Assembly: GCF_000220525.1 (NCBI RefSeq)
Contig: NZ_AFPK01000013.1
Location: forward strand, 1-64,000
Length of the DNA stretch: 64,000 nt
Direction: 5' to 3'
Source of the DNA: Ochrovirga pacifica
Lineage (GTDB): Bacteria > Bacteroidota > Bacteroidia > Flavobacteriales > Flavobacteriaceae
Under the pieces are notes generated by a model. It was not told the DNA's origin, did not search any database, and worked only from the letters and a program-made list of their open reading frames with translations. Below, piece by piece: positions 51,813 through 59,852 of the stretch (the first letter of the stretch is position 1; every line of letters starts with the position of its first letter). The position numbers and the translations under genes were made by a program.

Positions 51813-52589
51813 ATGGCTACATACCAAAAAAGAGGTTATAAAAAGACGATTGAAGCTGAAGAAGAAGTAATCGTAGACAATGAAGGAAATTTAGAACACA
51901 GCACAACTGCAGAAGTTTTTAACACCCTAGATGAAACAGCCAACAAATCCGAAAAATGGATAGAAAATAACAGCAAACTACTTTTTATTAGTTTGATTGC
52001 CATTGTTGTGTTGATTTTTGGGTACATGGGATACCAACAATTTGTAGTTGCTCCAAAAGAAAAAGAAGCAGCAAATGCTTTGGTTTTTGCCAAAGAAGAA
52101 TTTAACAAAGCAAATGCCAGCGAAGACACCTCATTATACAATACAGCATTAGAAGGGGCACAAGGTAAATATGGATTGTTAGATATTGCTGACAATTATG
52201 GAGGAACCAATGCTGGTAATTTAGCAAAATATTACGCAGGAATTTCTTACTTAAAATTAGCTGAGTACGACAATGCTATTACTTATTTAAAAGACGTATC
52301 TACACAAGATGCAGTATTAAACGCTGTTATCAAAGGAAGTATAGGAGATGCTTACTTAGCCAAAGGAGACAATGGTAAAGCAATGAGCTATTTTAACGAT
52401 GCTGCTAGTAGCACCGACAACCATGCTGTAGCTCCTGTATATTTGTTAAAAGCAGGAAAATTAGCTTTGTCGTTAAAAGAATACAGCAAAGCAGAAGATT
52501 ATTTTGAAGAGATTGAGACTTCATTCCCTAAATCTTCTCAAGCAGATGAATTAAAAAAATACAGCAACCAAGCAAAATACGCTAACTAA
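51813..52589 (+). CDS. Membrane-anchored TPR protein (YfgM-like)
   Basis: This 258-residue protein has a cytoplasmic N-terminus (1-50), one membrane segment (about 53-73, LLFISLIAIVVLIFGYMGY) and a periplasmic TPR region (about 85-258; LAKYYAGISYLKLAEYDNAITY, AKGDNGKAMSYFNDAA, EYSKAEDYFEEIET). It resembles YfgM/Anc_scaffold-like proteins that contact the Sec translocon and chaperones. The stop overlaps the ribH ATG by one base (TAATG), so the two are cotranscribed and coupled. Confidence 0.85.
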   Translation: MATYQKRGYKKTIEAEEEVIVDNEGNLEHSTTAEVFNTLDETANKSEKWIENNSKLLFISLIAIVVLIFGYMGYQQFVVAPKEKEAANALVFAKEEFNKANASEDTSLYNTALEGAQGKYGLLDIADNYGGTNAGNLAKYYAGISYLKLAEYDNAITYLKDVSTQDAVLNAVIKGSIGDAYLAKGDNGKAMSYFNDAASSTDNHAVAPVYLLKAGKLALSLKEYSKAEDYFEEIETSFPKSSQADELKKYSNQAKYAN

Positions 52590-53068
52590 TGGCAACTACA
52601 GATTTATCAGCATATGATAAAAACGATTTGCCCAATGTAAAAGGTTTTCGTTTTGGAATTGTTACTTCGGAATGGAATCCACAAGTAACTGAAAATTTAA
52701 CTTTAGGAGCTATTGATACGCTTATAGACAATGGTGTTTCTGAAGAAGACATTATTACTTGGAAAGTTCCTGGTAGTTTTGAGTTGATTTATGGATGCAA
52801 AAAAATGTTAGAAAGCAGAAATGTAGATGCCATTATTGCTATTGGATGTGTGATTCAAGGAGAAACCAAACATTTTGATTTTGTTTGTGACGGAGTTACT
52901 CAAGGAATTAAAGATTTAAATTTAACTTATGATGTTCCTACCATTTTTTGTGTACTAACAGACAACAACCAACAACAGTCTTTAGACCGATCTGGAGGAA
53001 AATTAGGAAATAAAGGAGTAGAATGTGCCGTAGCAGCAATAAAAATGGCTGCACTAAACAAAAGATAG
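52589..53068 (+). CDS. ribH: 6,7-dimethyl-8-ribityllumazine synthase
   Basis: This 159-residue protein has the RibH motifs: FGIVTSEWNPQVTENL at about 23-38, VPGSFELIYGCKKM near 60-73, AIGCVIQGETKHFDFVCDGV near 85-104 and FCVLTDNNQQQSLDR near 121-135. It joins the pyrimidine precursor with 3,4-dihydroxy-2-butanone 4-phosphate to make the riboflavin precursor. It forms an icosahedral or decameric shell in other species. Confidence 0.96.
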   Translation: MATTDLSAYDKNDLPNVKGFRFGIVTSEWNPQVTENLTLGAIDTLIDNGVSEEDIITWKVPGSFELIYGCKKMLESRNVDAIIAIGCVIQGETKHFDFVCDGVTQGIKDLNLTYDVPTIFCVLTDNNQQQSLDRSGGKLGNKGVECAVAAIKMAALNKR

Positions 53069-53115
53069 TTAACAACTCCTCCCCTTATAACAAAGCATTA
53101 TTGTCGAATTTTTCG

Positions 53116-53123
53116 TAAATTTG
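53116..53123 (+). promoter_or_regulatory. Candidate -7 box for the small membrane protein and mutL
   Basis: TAAATTTG matches TAnnTTTG and lies 26 bases before the ATG at 53149. The nearest TTG upstream is only 12 bases away, too close for a standard -33 element. Confidence 0.35.
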
Positions 53124-53148
53124 ACCATAATGTTTTTTCTTTTACACT

Positions 53149-53439
53149 ATGTTCAAAACTCCCTTTAAACCCATCGGTCATTATGTATTTGATTACAAGC
53201 CTCGTTACTACGACGAGCGCAAAGAGCGTTTGGAAGCTTTAGAGCAGCGATACAAAAACGAAAGAAACCAAAAAGAAAATCCAAACGATGATGAGTATCA
53301 GGTAACCTTGACCAAAAACAATTTAAAAAATGAATGGTCTAGAACCCGATCTAACGCCAAAGCCGATGCCAAATCGACTTACCGACTTGCTATTATCATT
53401 ACTATTTTAGCAGGAATTGCCCTATATATTTTAAGATAA
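53149..53439 (+). CDS. Small C-terminally anchored membrane protein
   Basis: This 96-residue protein has a basic, charged N-terminal part rich in Arg, Lys and Glu (RYYDERKERLEALEQRYKNER, a short coiled coil) and one C-terminal membrane segment (about 78-95). Similar flavobacterial proteins are sometimes called riboflavin synthase subunit beta because they lie after ribH, but this one has no RibH features. Its function is unknown. It lies 13 bases before mutL. Confidence 0.72.
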   Translation: MFKTPFKPIGHYVFDYKPRYYDERKERLEALEQRYKNERNQKENPNDDEYQVTLTKNNLKNEWSRTRSNAKADAKSTYRLAIIITILAGIALYILR

Positions 53440-53452
53440 GCCCTTATTTTTA

Positions 53453-55363
53453 ATGTCTGACATTATTCAATTATTACCCGATCATGTTGCCAATCAAATA
53501 GCAGCTGGCGAGGTAGTGCAAAGACCCGCATCTGTAGTAAAAGAATTGCTAGAAAATGCAATAGATGCTGGAGCCAAAAACATACATTTAATTTTAAAAG
53601 ATGCTGGAAAAACATTAATTCAAGTAATTGATGATGGTTCTGGAATGTCTCAAACTGATGCTCGTTTGTGTTTTGAAAGGCATGCTACTTCAAAAATTAG
53701 AGAAGCCGAAGATTTGTTTAACCTAAACACTAAAGGCTTTAGAGGAGAGGCAATGGCCTCTATAGCTGCTATTGCACAAGTAGAAATGAAAACTCGTTTG
53801 GCTACCGAAGAGTTAGGAACTTGTATACAAATAGAAGCTAGTAAAATTATTCATCAAGAAATAACAACAACTCCTGTAGGAACCAATACTTGCGTTAAAA
53901 ATTTATTTTTTAACATTCCTGCACGTCGAAATTTTCTAAAATCTGATGCTGTAGAAACGCGTCACATAATAGACGAATTTCAACGAGTTGCCTTAGTACA
54001 CCCTGATATTGGTTTTGCAATGAATCATAACAATTCAGAAATTTTTAAACTTCCTTCGGGAAACTTAAAACAACGAGTGGTGAATATTTTTGGTCAAAAA
54101 ACCAATGAAAAACTTATTCCTATTCAAGAAGATACAGACTTGGTTTCTGTGGACGGATTTATTATTAAACCACAATTTTCTAAAAAAAAACGCGGGGAGC
54201 AATTCTTTTTTGTAAACAATAGATTTATTAAAAGTCCATACCTACATCATGCAATTAACAGTGCTTTTGATGGCTTGCTAGAAAGAGAGCATCATCCTGG
54301 TTATTTTTTATATCTAAAAGTTCCCACACATTCTATCGACATCAATATACATCCTACCAAAACAGAGGTAAAGTTTGACAATGAAAAGGTGTTATACGAA
54401 ATTATAAAAGCTGCTGTAAAGCATAGTTTGGGGCAATTTAACATGAAACCTTCTTTAGACTTTTCTAGAGATAAAAACCTAGAAACACCTTATCATTACA
54501 AAGATGCTCCCATTAAAACTCCTACTATACAGGTAGACCCTAATTTTAATCCTTTTAAATCCGAGAGTAATTTTAATCCTTTTGATACAGATCCAAAGCC
54601 TGTAAAAAAAACAAATGTCAATTTAGGAATCGAAACGGTTAGCAACAAAGAAAAACAATCTTTTGCCTCTCGCCCAATTACAAAAAAACAAGGAGATTGG
54701 GAAGCTTTGTATCACGGAATAGAATCGGTAGCAAATAAAGAACCTAACAAAGAAGAACTTGCTCCTGAGTTGTTTGAAAAAACAGAAAACAATCAGCTAG
54801 TTGATACATTTCAGGTGGTTAAAAAATATATTTTATGCCATCTAAATACAGGTACGTTTTTAGTACATCAACATTTGGCACATCAACGAATTTTATACGA
54901 AAATTTTCTAGCTAACATCACTGTAAAAGAAGCTTCTAGCCAACAATTACTATTTCCTATTTACCTGAGCTACAGTACTCAAGAAATTCACATTCTAAAA
55001 ACCATACAAGAAGAACTAGAAAGTACTGGTTTTTTATTTGACAAAATAACCGAAAAGGCTGTGGTTGTGACAGGAATTCCGACAACTATTACAGAAAGTC
55101 AGATTAGCATGGTTTTTGAACAATTAATTGAAGATTTTCAACAGGATATTCAAGAAAATAGTTTTAGTCAACTAGATATGATTGCTAAATCTTTGTCCAA
55201 AACTTTGGCAATTAGAACAGGGACTAAGCTTACGGATACCGAACAACAAAATCTGATTAATGATTTGTTTGCTTGCAAAGAGGCTAACATTTCTCCGTTT
55301 AGAAAAAAAATATTCACAAAAATAGACATCAAAAAATTGGATGCCTTTTTTAACCTAGATTAA
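53453..55363 (+). CDS. mutL: DNA mismatch repair protein MutL
   Basis: This 636-residue protein has the GHKL ATPase half: ELLENAIDAGAKNI at about 31-44, VIDDGSGM near 62-69, and TKGFRGEAMASIA near 98-110. The N-terminal transducer domain carries PTKTEVKFDNEKV near 303-315. A variable linker (340-455) leads to a C-terminal dimerisation domain. Its endonuclease motif is altered: HQHLAHQRILYE starts near 472 in place of DQHA-x2-E-x4-E. MutL couples MutS recognition to excision. The loss of the Asp and first Glu suggests weak or no nicking activity. Confidence 0.94.
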   Translation: MSDIIQLLPDHVANQIAAGEVVQRPASVVKELLENAIDAGAKNIHLILKDAGKTLIQVIDDGSGMSQTDARLCFERHATSKIREAEDLFNLNTKGFRGEAMASIAAIAQVEMKTRLATEELGTCIQIEASKIIHQEITTTPVGTNTCVKNLFFNIPARRNFLKSDAVETRHIIDEFQRVALVHPDIGFAMNHNNSEIFKLPSGNLKQRVVNIFGQKTNEKLIPIQEDTDLVSVDGFIIKPQFSKKKRGEQFFFVNNRFIKSPYLHHAINSAFDGLLEREHHPGYFLYLKVPTHSIDINIHPTKTEVKFDNEKVLYEIIKAAVKHSLGQFNMKPSLDFSRDKNLETPYHYKDAPIKTPTIQVDPNFNPFKSESNFNPFDTDPKPVKKTNVNLGIETVSNKEKQSFASRPITKKQGDWEALYHGIESVANKEPNKEELAPELFEKTENNQLVDTFQVVKKYILCHLNTGTFLVHQHLAHQRILYENFLANITVKEASSQQLLFPIYLSYSTQEIHILKTIQEELESTGFLFDKITEKAVVVTGIPTTITESQISMVFEQLIEDFQQDIQENSFSQLDMIAKSLSKTLAIRTGTKLTDTEQQNLINDLFACKEANISPFRKKIFTKIDIKKLDAFFNLD

Positions 55364-55367
55364 CAAC

Positions 55368-56084
55368 ATGATTCGTCTTCCCGAAACTATAAAACACTTA
55401 ATCATCATCAACGTTTTGTTTTTTGTAGCTACCATGGCTATTCAAAATTTTGATTTGTTTGAACTTTTTACACTCCACTACTTTGAACATCCCAAGTTTA
55501 GAATCTGGCAATTAATAACAGGTATTTTTATGCATGGTAGCATTAGCCACTTGTTTTTTAATATGATTGGATTGTACTTTTTAGGAACTCCAATGTTACA
55601 ATTATGGGGTAAAAACAGATTTTTATTTTTCTATTTATCTGCTGGAATTGGTGCTAGTTTGATATTTTTACTGGAAAGACAATTAGAGTTTCAGAACGCA
55701 ATGAGTGAATTGTTAGCCATGGGAGCCACCAAAGAAGAATTGTACGGGTTGTTTAGCGACACCAAATCTTTTCAAAACCCCATAATGGAAACTGCCAATC
55801 GTATTTACGGCACACGTCTTTTGGGTGCTTCGGGAGCTATATTTGGTTTGTTAGCTGCTTTTGGATGGTATTTTCCAAATGCTAAAATTTACCTTTATTT
55901 CTTCATCCCTATTACCGTAAAATATTTTGTTCCTGTAGTAGTCCTCGCCGATCTGATTTCTGGACTAACAGGTGTGCCTATTTTAAGCCCCGTAAATGTT
56001 GCTTATTTTGCACATGTAGCAGGAGCAGTAATTGGTTTGATTATTGCGTACGTCTGGAAAAAAAATCAACATAGAATGTATTGA
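55368..56084 (+). CDS. Rhomboid intramembrane serine protease (first of two)
   Basis: This 238-residue protein has about 6-7 membrane segments and the rhomboid dyad: Ser155 in LLGASGAIFG (151-160) and His216 in YFAHVAGAVIG (213-223). The HGSISHLFFNM motif (56-66) lies in the second segment. An extra loop (about 105-148) between segments is rich in charged residues. It cuts transmembrane segments of other membrane proteins. It is 4 bases after mutL and one base before the second rhomboid gene. Confidence 0.9.
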   Translation: MIRLPETIKHLIIINVLFFVATMAIQNFDLFELFTLHYFEHPKFRIWQLITGIFMHGSISHLFFNMIGLYFLGTPMLQLWGKNRFLFFYLSAGIGASLIFLLERQLEFQNAMSELLAMGATKEELYGLFSDTKSFQNPIMETANRIYGTRLLGASGAIFGLLAAFGWYFPNAKIYLYFFIPITVKYFVPVVVLADLISGLTGVPILSPVNVAYFAHVAGAVIGLIIAYVWKKNQHRMY

Positions 56085-56085
56085 T

Positions 56086-56940
56086 ATGGCAAATTCTATC
56101 ATCGCACAGCTTAAACAAAAATACCTAACAGGAAGCATTGTAGAAAAGCTTATTTTTATCAATGTACTAATTTTTGTATTGACATTTTTTGTGGGGGGAT
56201 TGGTGCAACTTTTACATTACTCAGATAATTTTTTCTGGCGTTGGTTTGCACTATCTGCTTATTTGCCCGAGTTTTTTAACAAACCGTGGACACTTGTTTC
56301 TTTTGGTTTTTTACATGCCGATTTTTTTCATTTGCTGTTTAACATGCTGTATTTAAATTTTATTGGCCGCTTGTTTTTAGACTATTTTATTCCCAAAAAA
56401 CTTTTAAACTTTTATTTGTTTGGAACTTTAAGTGGTGGGTTGCTATTTTTGCTAACTTATAATCTAATTCCGTCTTTGCAAAACACTCCTGCTATTTTGT
56501 TAGGAGCTTCTGCTGGAGTAATGGCAATTATGATAGGAATTACCACTCATATTCCTAATTACGAACTAAGAATACCTTTGATTGGTTATGTTAAAATTTG
56601 GATTATTGCTGCTATTTTTATCGCCATTGATTTGATTAGTATTACTGATAATACTGGAGGTAGGTTTGCACATTTAGGAGGAGCTTTGTACGGATTTTTA
56701 GCCATTTACTACAAAGACAGTTTGAGTTTCCAGAATCCTTTTAAAGGATGGTTTGCTAAAAAAAACACTTTAAAAACATCTTACAAAAACAGCACAAAAA
56801 ATCAGAAAAATCATGCAAAGAACAATCAAGAAACTCAGCAAAAAATAGATGTTATTTTAGATAAAATTAGTAAATCGGGTTACGAATCATTATCCAAAGA
56901 AGAAAAAGAATTTTTATTTCAACAAGGAAAAAATCGATGA
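56086..56940 (+). CDS. Rhomboid intramembrane serine protease (second of two)
   Basis: This 284-residue protein has about six membrane segments, the dyad Ser142 in LGASAGVMAI (139-148) and His196 in RFAHLGGALYG (193-203), and HADFFHLLFNM (77-87). A cytoplasmic Lys/Asn/Gln-rich linker (210-255) precedes a C-terminal helical motif, DVILDKISKSGYESLSKEEKEFL, which is seen in many flavobacterial rhomboids. I start at the ATG at 56086; the longer frame to 56044 would read into the end of the first rhomboid gene. The 3' end overlaps the next gene by 4 bases. Confidence 0.9.
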   Translation: MANSIIAQLKQKYLTGSIVEKLIFINVLIFVLTFFVGGLVQLLHYSDNFFWRWFALSAYLPEFFNKPWTLVSFGFLHADFFHLLFNMLYLNFIGRLFLDYFIPKKLLNFYLFGTLSGGLLFLLTYNLIPSLQNTPAILLGASAGVMAIMIGITTHIPNYELRIPLIGYVKIWIIAAIFIAIDLISITDNTGGRFAHLGGALYGFLAIYYKDSLSFQNPFKGWFAKKNTLKTSYKNSTKNQKNHAKNNQETQQKIDVILDKISKSGYESLSKEEKEFLFQQGKNR

Positions 56941-57947
56941 AAAAGAAACTTAATTTGCTAGAAAAACTAGCCTTTTTTCTAAACATTGTAGTTGCTGTAG
57001 TTTTGTGTATAGTCTATGCCATACCTTATTTAGATCCGCATTTTTTTCCTTATACTAATTTACTAAGCCTTTCTTACCCACTTTTTTTAGCCATTAATTT
57101 ATTCTTTGTATTGTTTTGGTTGCTGCGACTAAGAATTCAGTTTTTATTCTCATTACTGGTAATTGGTTTGGGCTATCAGCAAATTACCTCTTTTTTCTCC
57201 CTACATGGCAAAGAAGTTTTAAAGCAATCAGACATTCAGGTTTTATCGTATAATGTAAGACAATTTAACAAAGGTAGATGGATCCAATCACCTACCATTA
57301 CGCAAGAACTGTTTCAATTTATCAATCAGCAAAAAGCAGATTTGGTTTGCATACAAGAATACCATGCGTTTTCTAACCATAAGGTTGACCTTCCGTATGC
57401 CTACACCAAAAGAAAAAATGCAAACGAACTGGCTATTTTTTCTAGATATCCTATACTGAACAAAGGAAGTTTAAATTTTAAAAACACGACAAACAATGTT
57501 ATTTATGTAGATGTTAAAATTCATGGTGAAACCATTAGAATCTATAATTTGCATATAGAATCGTTTAGACTAAACACCCAACAAGAACATTACGGTGATG
57601 CTACCAACGAAGCTTTGCTAAAAAGATTTAAACGTGTTTTTATAAAGCAATCAGAACAAATAAATGAATTAAAAGCACACATAGATGCTTGCCCTTATAG
57701 AAGTATTGTTGCGGGAGACACCAATAACACTTCATTTTCTTGGAATTATCATCACCTGATAAAAGGAAGAAAAGATGCCTTTGTTGAAGCAGGAACAGGG
57801 TTTGGAAGTACGTTTAACTATCTATTTCCTTTGCGAATTGATTTTATCTTACCCGATGAGACTATGAACATTGGTTCTTTTACCAATTTTGATGTAAAAC
57901 TTTCTGACCATTTTCCTATTATGGCTAGAATAGATTTGAATAATTAG
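56937..57947 (+). CDS. Membrane-bound endonuclease/exonuclease/phosphatase-family protein
   Basis: This 336-residue protein has three N-terminal membrane segments (about 8-80), then an EEP domain: LSYNVRQFNKGRWI at about 103-116, LVCIQEYHAF near 137-146 (Glu), FNIYNLHIES (about 196-205 region), VAGDTNNTSFSW near 258-269 and SDHFPIMARI near 323-332 (the Asp-His pair). The family cuts phosphodiester bonds in nucleic acids or lipids. The membrane anchor and rhomboid neighbours suggest a periplasm-facing domain, but the substrate is unknown. Confidence 0.88.
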   Translation: MKKKLNLLEKLAFFLNIVVAVVLCIVYAIPYLDPHFFPYTNLLSLSYPLFLAINLFFVLFWLLRLRIQFLFSLLVIGLGYQQITSFFSLHGKEVLKQSDIQVLSYNVRQFNKGRWIQSPTITQELFQFINQQKADLVCIQEYHAFSNHKVDLPYAYTKRKNANELAIFSRYPILNKGSLNFKNTTNNVIYVDVKIHGETIRIYNLHIESFRLNTQQEHYGDATNEALLKRFKRVFIKQSEQINELKAHIDACPYRSIVAGDTNNTSFSWNYHHLIKGRKDAFVEAGTGFGSTFNYLFPLRIDFILPDETMNIGSFTNFDVKLSDHFPIMARIDLNN

Positions 57948-57959
57948 TATCTTTAACCT

Positions 57960-58319
57960 ATGAAAAAAAAGAGATTCTACCTTATTTTATGCATCTTGAT
58001 TAGTCAAGTATCTTTCTCTCAAAAAACGGATGACAAAGACTTAGAAGCTATTCAAAAATCCATTTTTACAGATTTTAGAATTCCAATTCGTGAAAACATA
58101 AACGAATCAGATTTACGACAAGATGGTTGGAAAACTGATGCTGGAGCTTATACATTTAGATGCAGAGATCGCAAAAGAATAAGAATGACCTTATGGTATT
58201 TAGATTCTGGTCCTAAAAAAGTAATTGGCTCGGAATTTGTAAACATAACAGCTGCGATAGATAAATGTCAAAAAGGAGATTTAAAGTATCGTGAATACCA
58301 TGACAAAGAAGCTTACTAA
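57960..58319 (+). CDS. Small secreted protein of unknown function
   Basis: This 119-residue protein has a signal peptide (1-21, cleavage after VSFSQ). The mature part contains TDFRIPIRENINESDLRQDGW and a pair of Cys (Cys57-type RCRDRK and DKCQKGD) that could form a disulfide. I do not recognise a family. It lies 12 bases after the EEP gene and ends 25 bases before the next start, so it is probably on the same transcript. Confidence 0.7.
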   Translation: MKKKRFYLILCILISQVSFSQKTDDKDLEAIQKSIFTDFRIPIRENINESDLRQDGWKTDAGAYTFRCRDRKRIRMTLWYLDSGPKKVIGSEFVNITAAIDKCQKGDLKYREYHDKEAY

Positions 58320-58344
58320 AATCCCCTCTTTTAACTTACAAAAC

Positions 58345-59139
58345 ATGAACAAAAACTATCTTTTAATACTTATTTGCCTACTGTTCTTTAGCTTAGGACA
58401 TGCACAAGATTTGCTAAAATTTAGCTTAAAGGGTAAAATTTCTAATGCCATAGACAGCACTGCTATTGATGGAACTACATTGTTAAACCTAACAACTATT
58501 GATGGAACTGTATCTGATAAAAATGGTTTATTTGAAATTGACACCCAAGAAAATGACACCATATTAATTTCGCACATAGGTTTTGAGTCGATCAAACTTA
58601 AAATTACCCGAGATTTATCAAAAGGAACAGAATTAGACATTCAACTACATCCTAAGATAGAACAATTAGAAGAAGTTCGTGTTCACAAATTGATTGGGGT
58701 TTTGGAAATTGATATTAAAAATGTTCCTAAAGACAAATACAATAGAGTGCATATTAACGGGTTGCCACAAACATATGAAATTCGAAAAAATAACAGTTCT
58801 GTATCTAGTTTAAGTGTTGGGAAAGCCTTAACAAACCCTGTAGACTTTGTGTACAATCTGTTTGGAAAAAAACCCAAAAAACTACGTGATTTAAAAGAAC
58901 TTAAAGAAAAAGATGCTACCAGAGAAATTCTAACCAATCGATTTGATAGAGAAATTATTTTGGATTACCTACAAATGGATTTGAATGAGTTGACAGAGGT
59001 TTTATCTGAGTGTAACTATTCTACTTTCTTTATTCAAAAAGCTACAGATTTACAACTGATAGAAGCTGTTCTAGAATGCTACGAAAATCACAAAGCCATC
59101 AAAAAAGGAAGCACCTCCAAAGAACTTAAAAACAACTAA
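58345..59139 (+). CDS. Secreted protein with CarboxypepD-regulatory-like domain
   Basis: This 264-residue protein has a signal peptide (1-21, SLGHAQ) and an N-terminal CarboxypepD_reg-like domain (about 27-110): KGKISNAIDSTAIDGTTLL, VSDKNGLFEIDTQENDTI, ISHIGFESIKLKITRDL. The rest is charged and helical with LGVLEIDIKNVPK and a Lys-rich end. Such domains usually precede TonB receptors, but no barrel follows here. Similar stand-alone proteins in flavobacteria have unknown roles. I chose the ATG at 58345; an upstream frame to 58291 overlaps the previous gene. Confidence 0.72.
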   Translation: MNKNYLLILICLLFFSLGHAQDLLKFSLKGKISNAIDSTAIDGTTLLNLTTIDGTVSDKNGLFEIDTQENDTILISHIGFESIKLKITRDLSKGTELDIQLHPKIEQLEEVRVHKLIGVLEIDIKNVPKDKYNRVHINGLPQTYEIRKNNSSVSSLSVGKALTNPVDFVYNLFGKKPKKLRDLKELKEKDATREILTNRFDREIILDYLQMDLNELTEVLSECNYSTFFIQKATDLQLIEAVLECYENHKAIKKGSTSKELKNN

Positions 59140-59144
59140 AATGT

Positions 59145-59825
59145 TTAGTCTATTAACGACTCTCCATTAAGGTTAGTGGTTAAGACACTACTCATATAAT
59201 CTAAAAAAGGTCTTGCTGTTTGAAAAGATAGCAAGACTTTTTGATAAAAATCAGGAGCCAACACTTCTTTATCAGTAAAAGTTCTCATCAGCATAAAATC
59301 TTTTTTCCTTATAAGTTCAATCGCAGGGTGCTCTTTATCAAAACCTTTAGGAGCCGTTTTTAATGTTTGTCCCTGATAAAAACCTCCATAGATTTCTAGC
59401 AGTTCTGGATGGTTTATAATCTGTTGGATTTCTTCCGAGTCCATTTCAAACTCTTTTCTAATTCTAAACAAATCTTCTTTATTAGGTTGCCAAAAACCAC
59501 AAGCTACAAAAGATGTGTTGGGTGTTATTTCTACATGATAACCTCCTCTTAATGCCTCTGTAGCACGCTTGTAACTACAACTTCTATATATTTTATATGG
59601 AGATTTATCTCTAGAAAAACGAACGTCTCTATAAATTCTGTACGCTTTCATGTCTTCTATCAAATCGGTTTCTTTTAAGCCTTCCATTACTTGTGTAAAA
59701 AAAATCTTGAGTTGTGCATCTTCTTCTTGAAACCACTCCTTATTATCTGCAAACCATTCACGATTGTTGTTTTCTTTTAAGGCATTTAAAAATTTAAAAA
59801 CAGAAGGTTGTATTTGTATAGACAT
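59145..59825 (-). CDS. DUF2461-family protein
   Basis: This 226-residue cytoplasmic protein has the DUF2461 layout: FLNALKENNNREWFADNKEWF at about 10-30, YRIYRDVRFSRDKSPYKIYRS (about 63-83), RGGYHVEITPNTSFVACGFW and RKEFEMDSEEI. The family is widespread in Bacteroidota, and its role is unknown. It is 27 bases after glycerate kinase and could share its transcript, but nothing links it to that pathway. Confidence 0.87.
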   Translation of the reverse strand: MSIQIQPSVFKFLNALKENNNREWFADNKEWFQEEDAQLKIFFTQVMEGLKETDLIEDMKAYRIYRDVRFSRDKSPYKIYRSCSYKRATEALRGGYHVEITPNTSFVACGFWQPNKEDLFRIRKEFEMDSEEIQQIINHPELLEIYGGFYQGQTLKTAPKGFDKEHPAIELIRKKDFMLMRTFTDKEVLAPDFYQKVLLSFQTARPFLDYMSSVLTTNLNGESLID

Positions 59826-59852
59826 TGTTGTTTTTATAGAAAATTAAAGTCT

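Noticed and set aside
53149-53439. Riboflavin synthase subunit beta
   Set aside because: That label fits ribH upstream. This protein lacks the lumazine synthase motifs and is mostly coiled coil plus one membrane segment.
55368-56940. Recent tandem duplication of a rhomboid gene
   Set aside because: The two proteins share the fold and dyad but little other sequence, and they differ in loop and tail, so this is an old pairing and not a fresh repeat.
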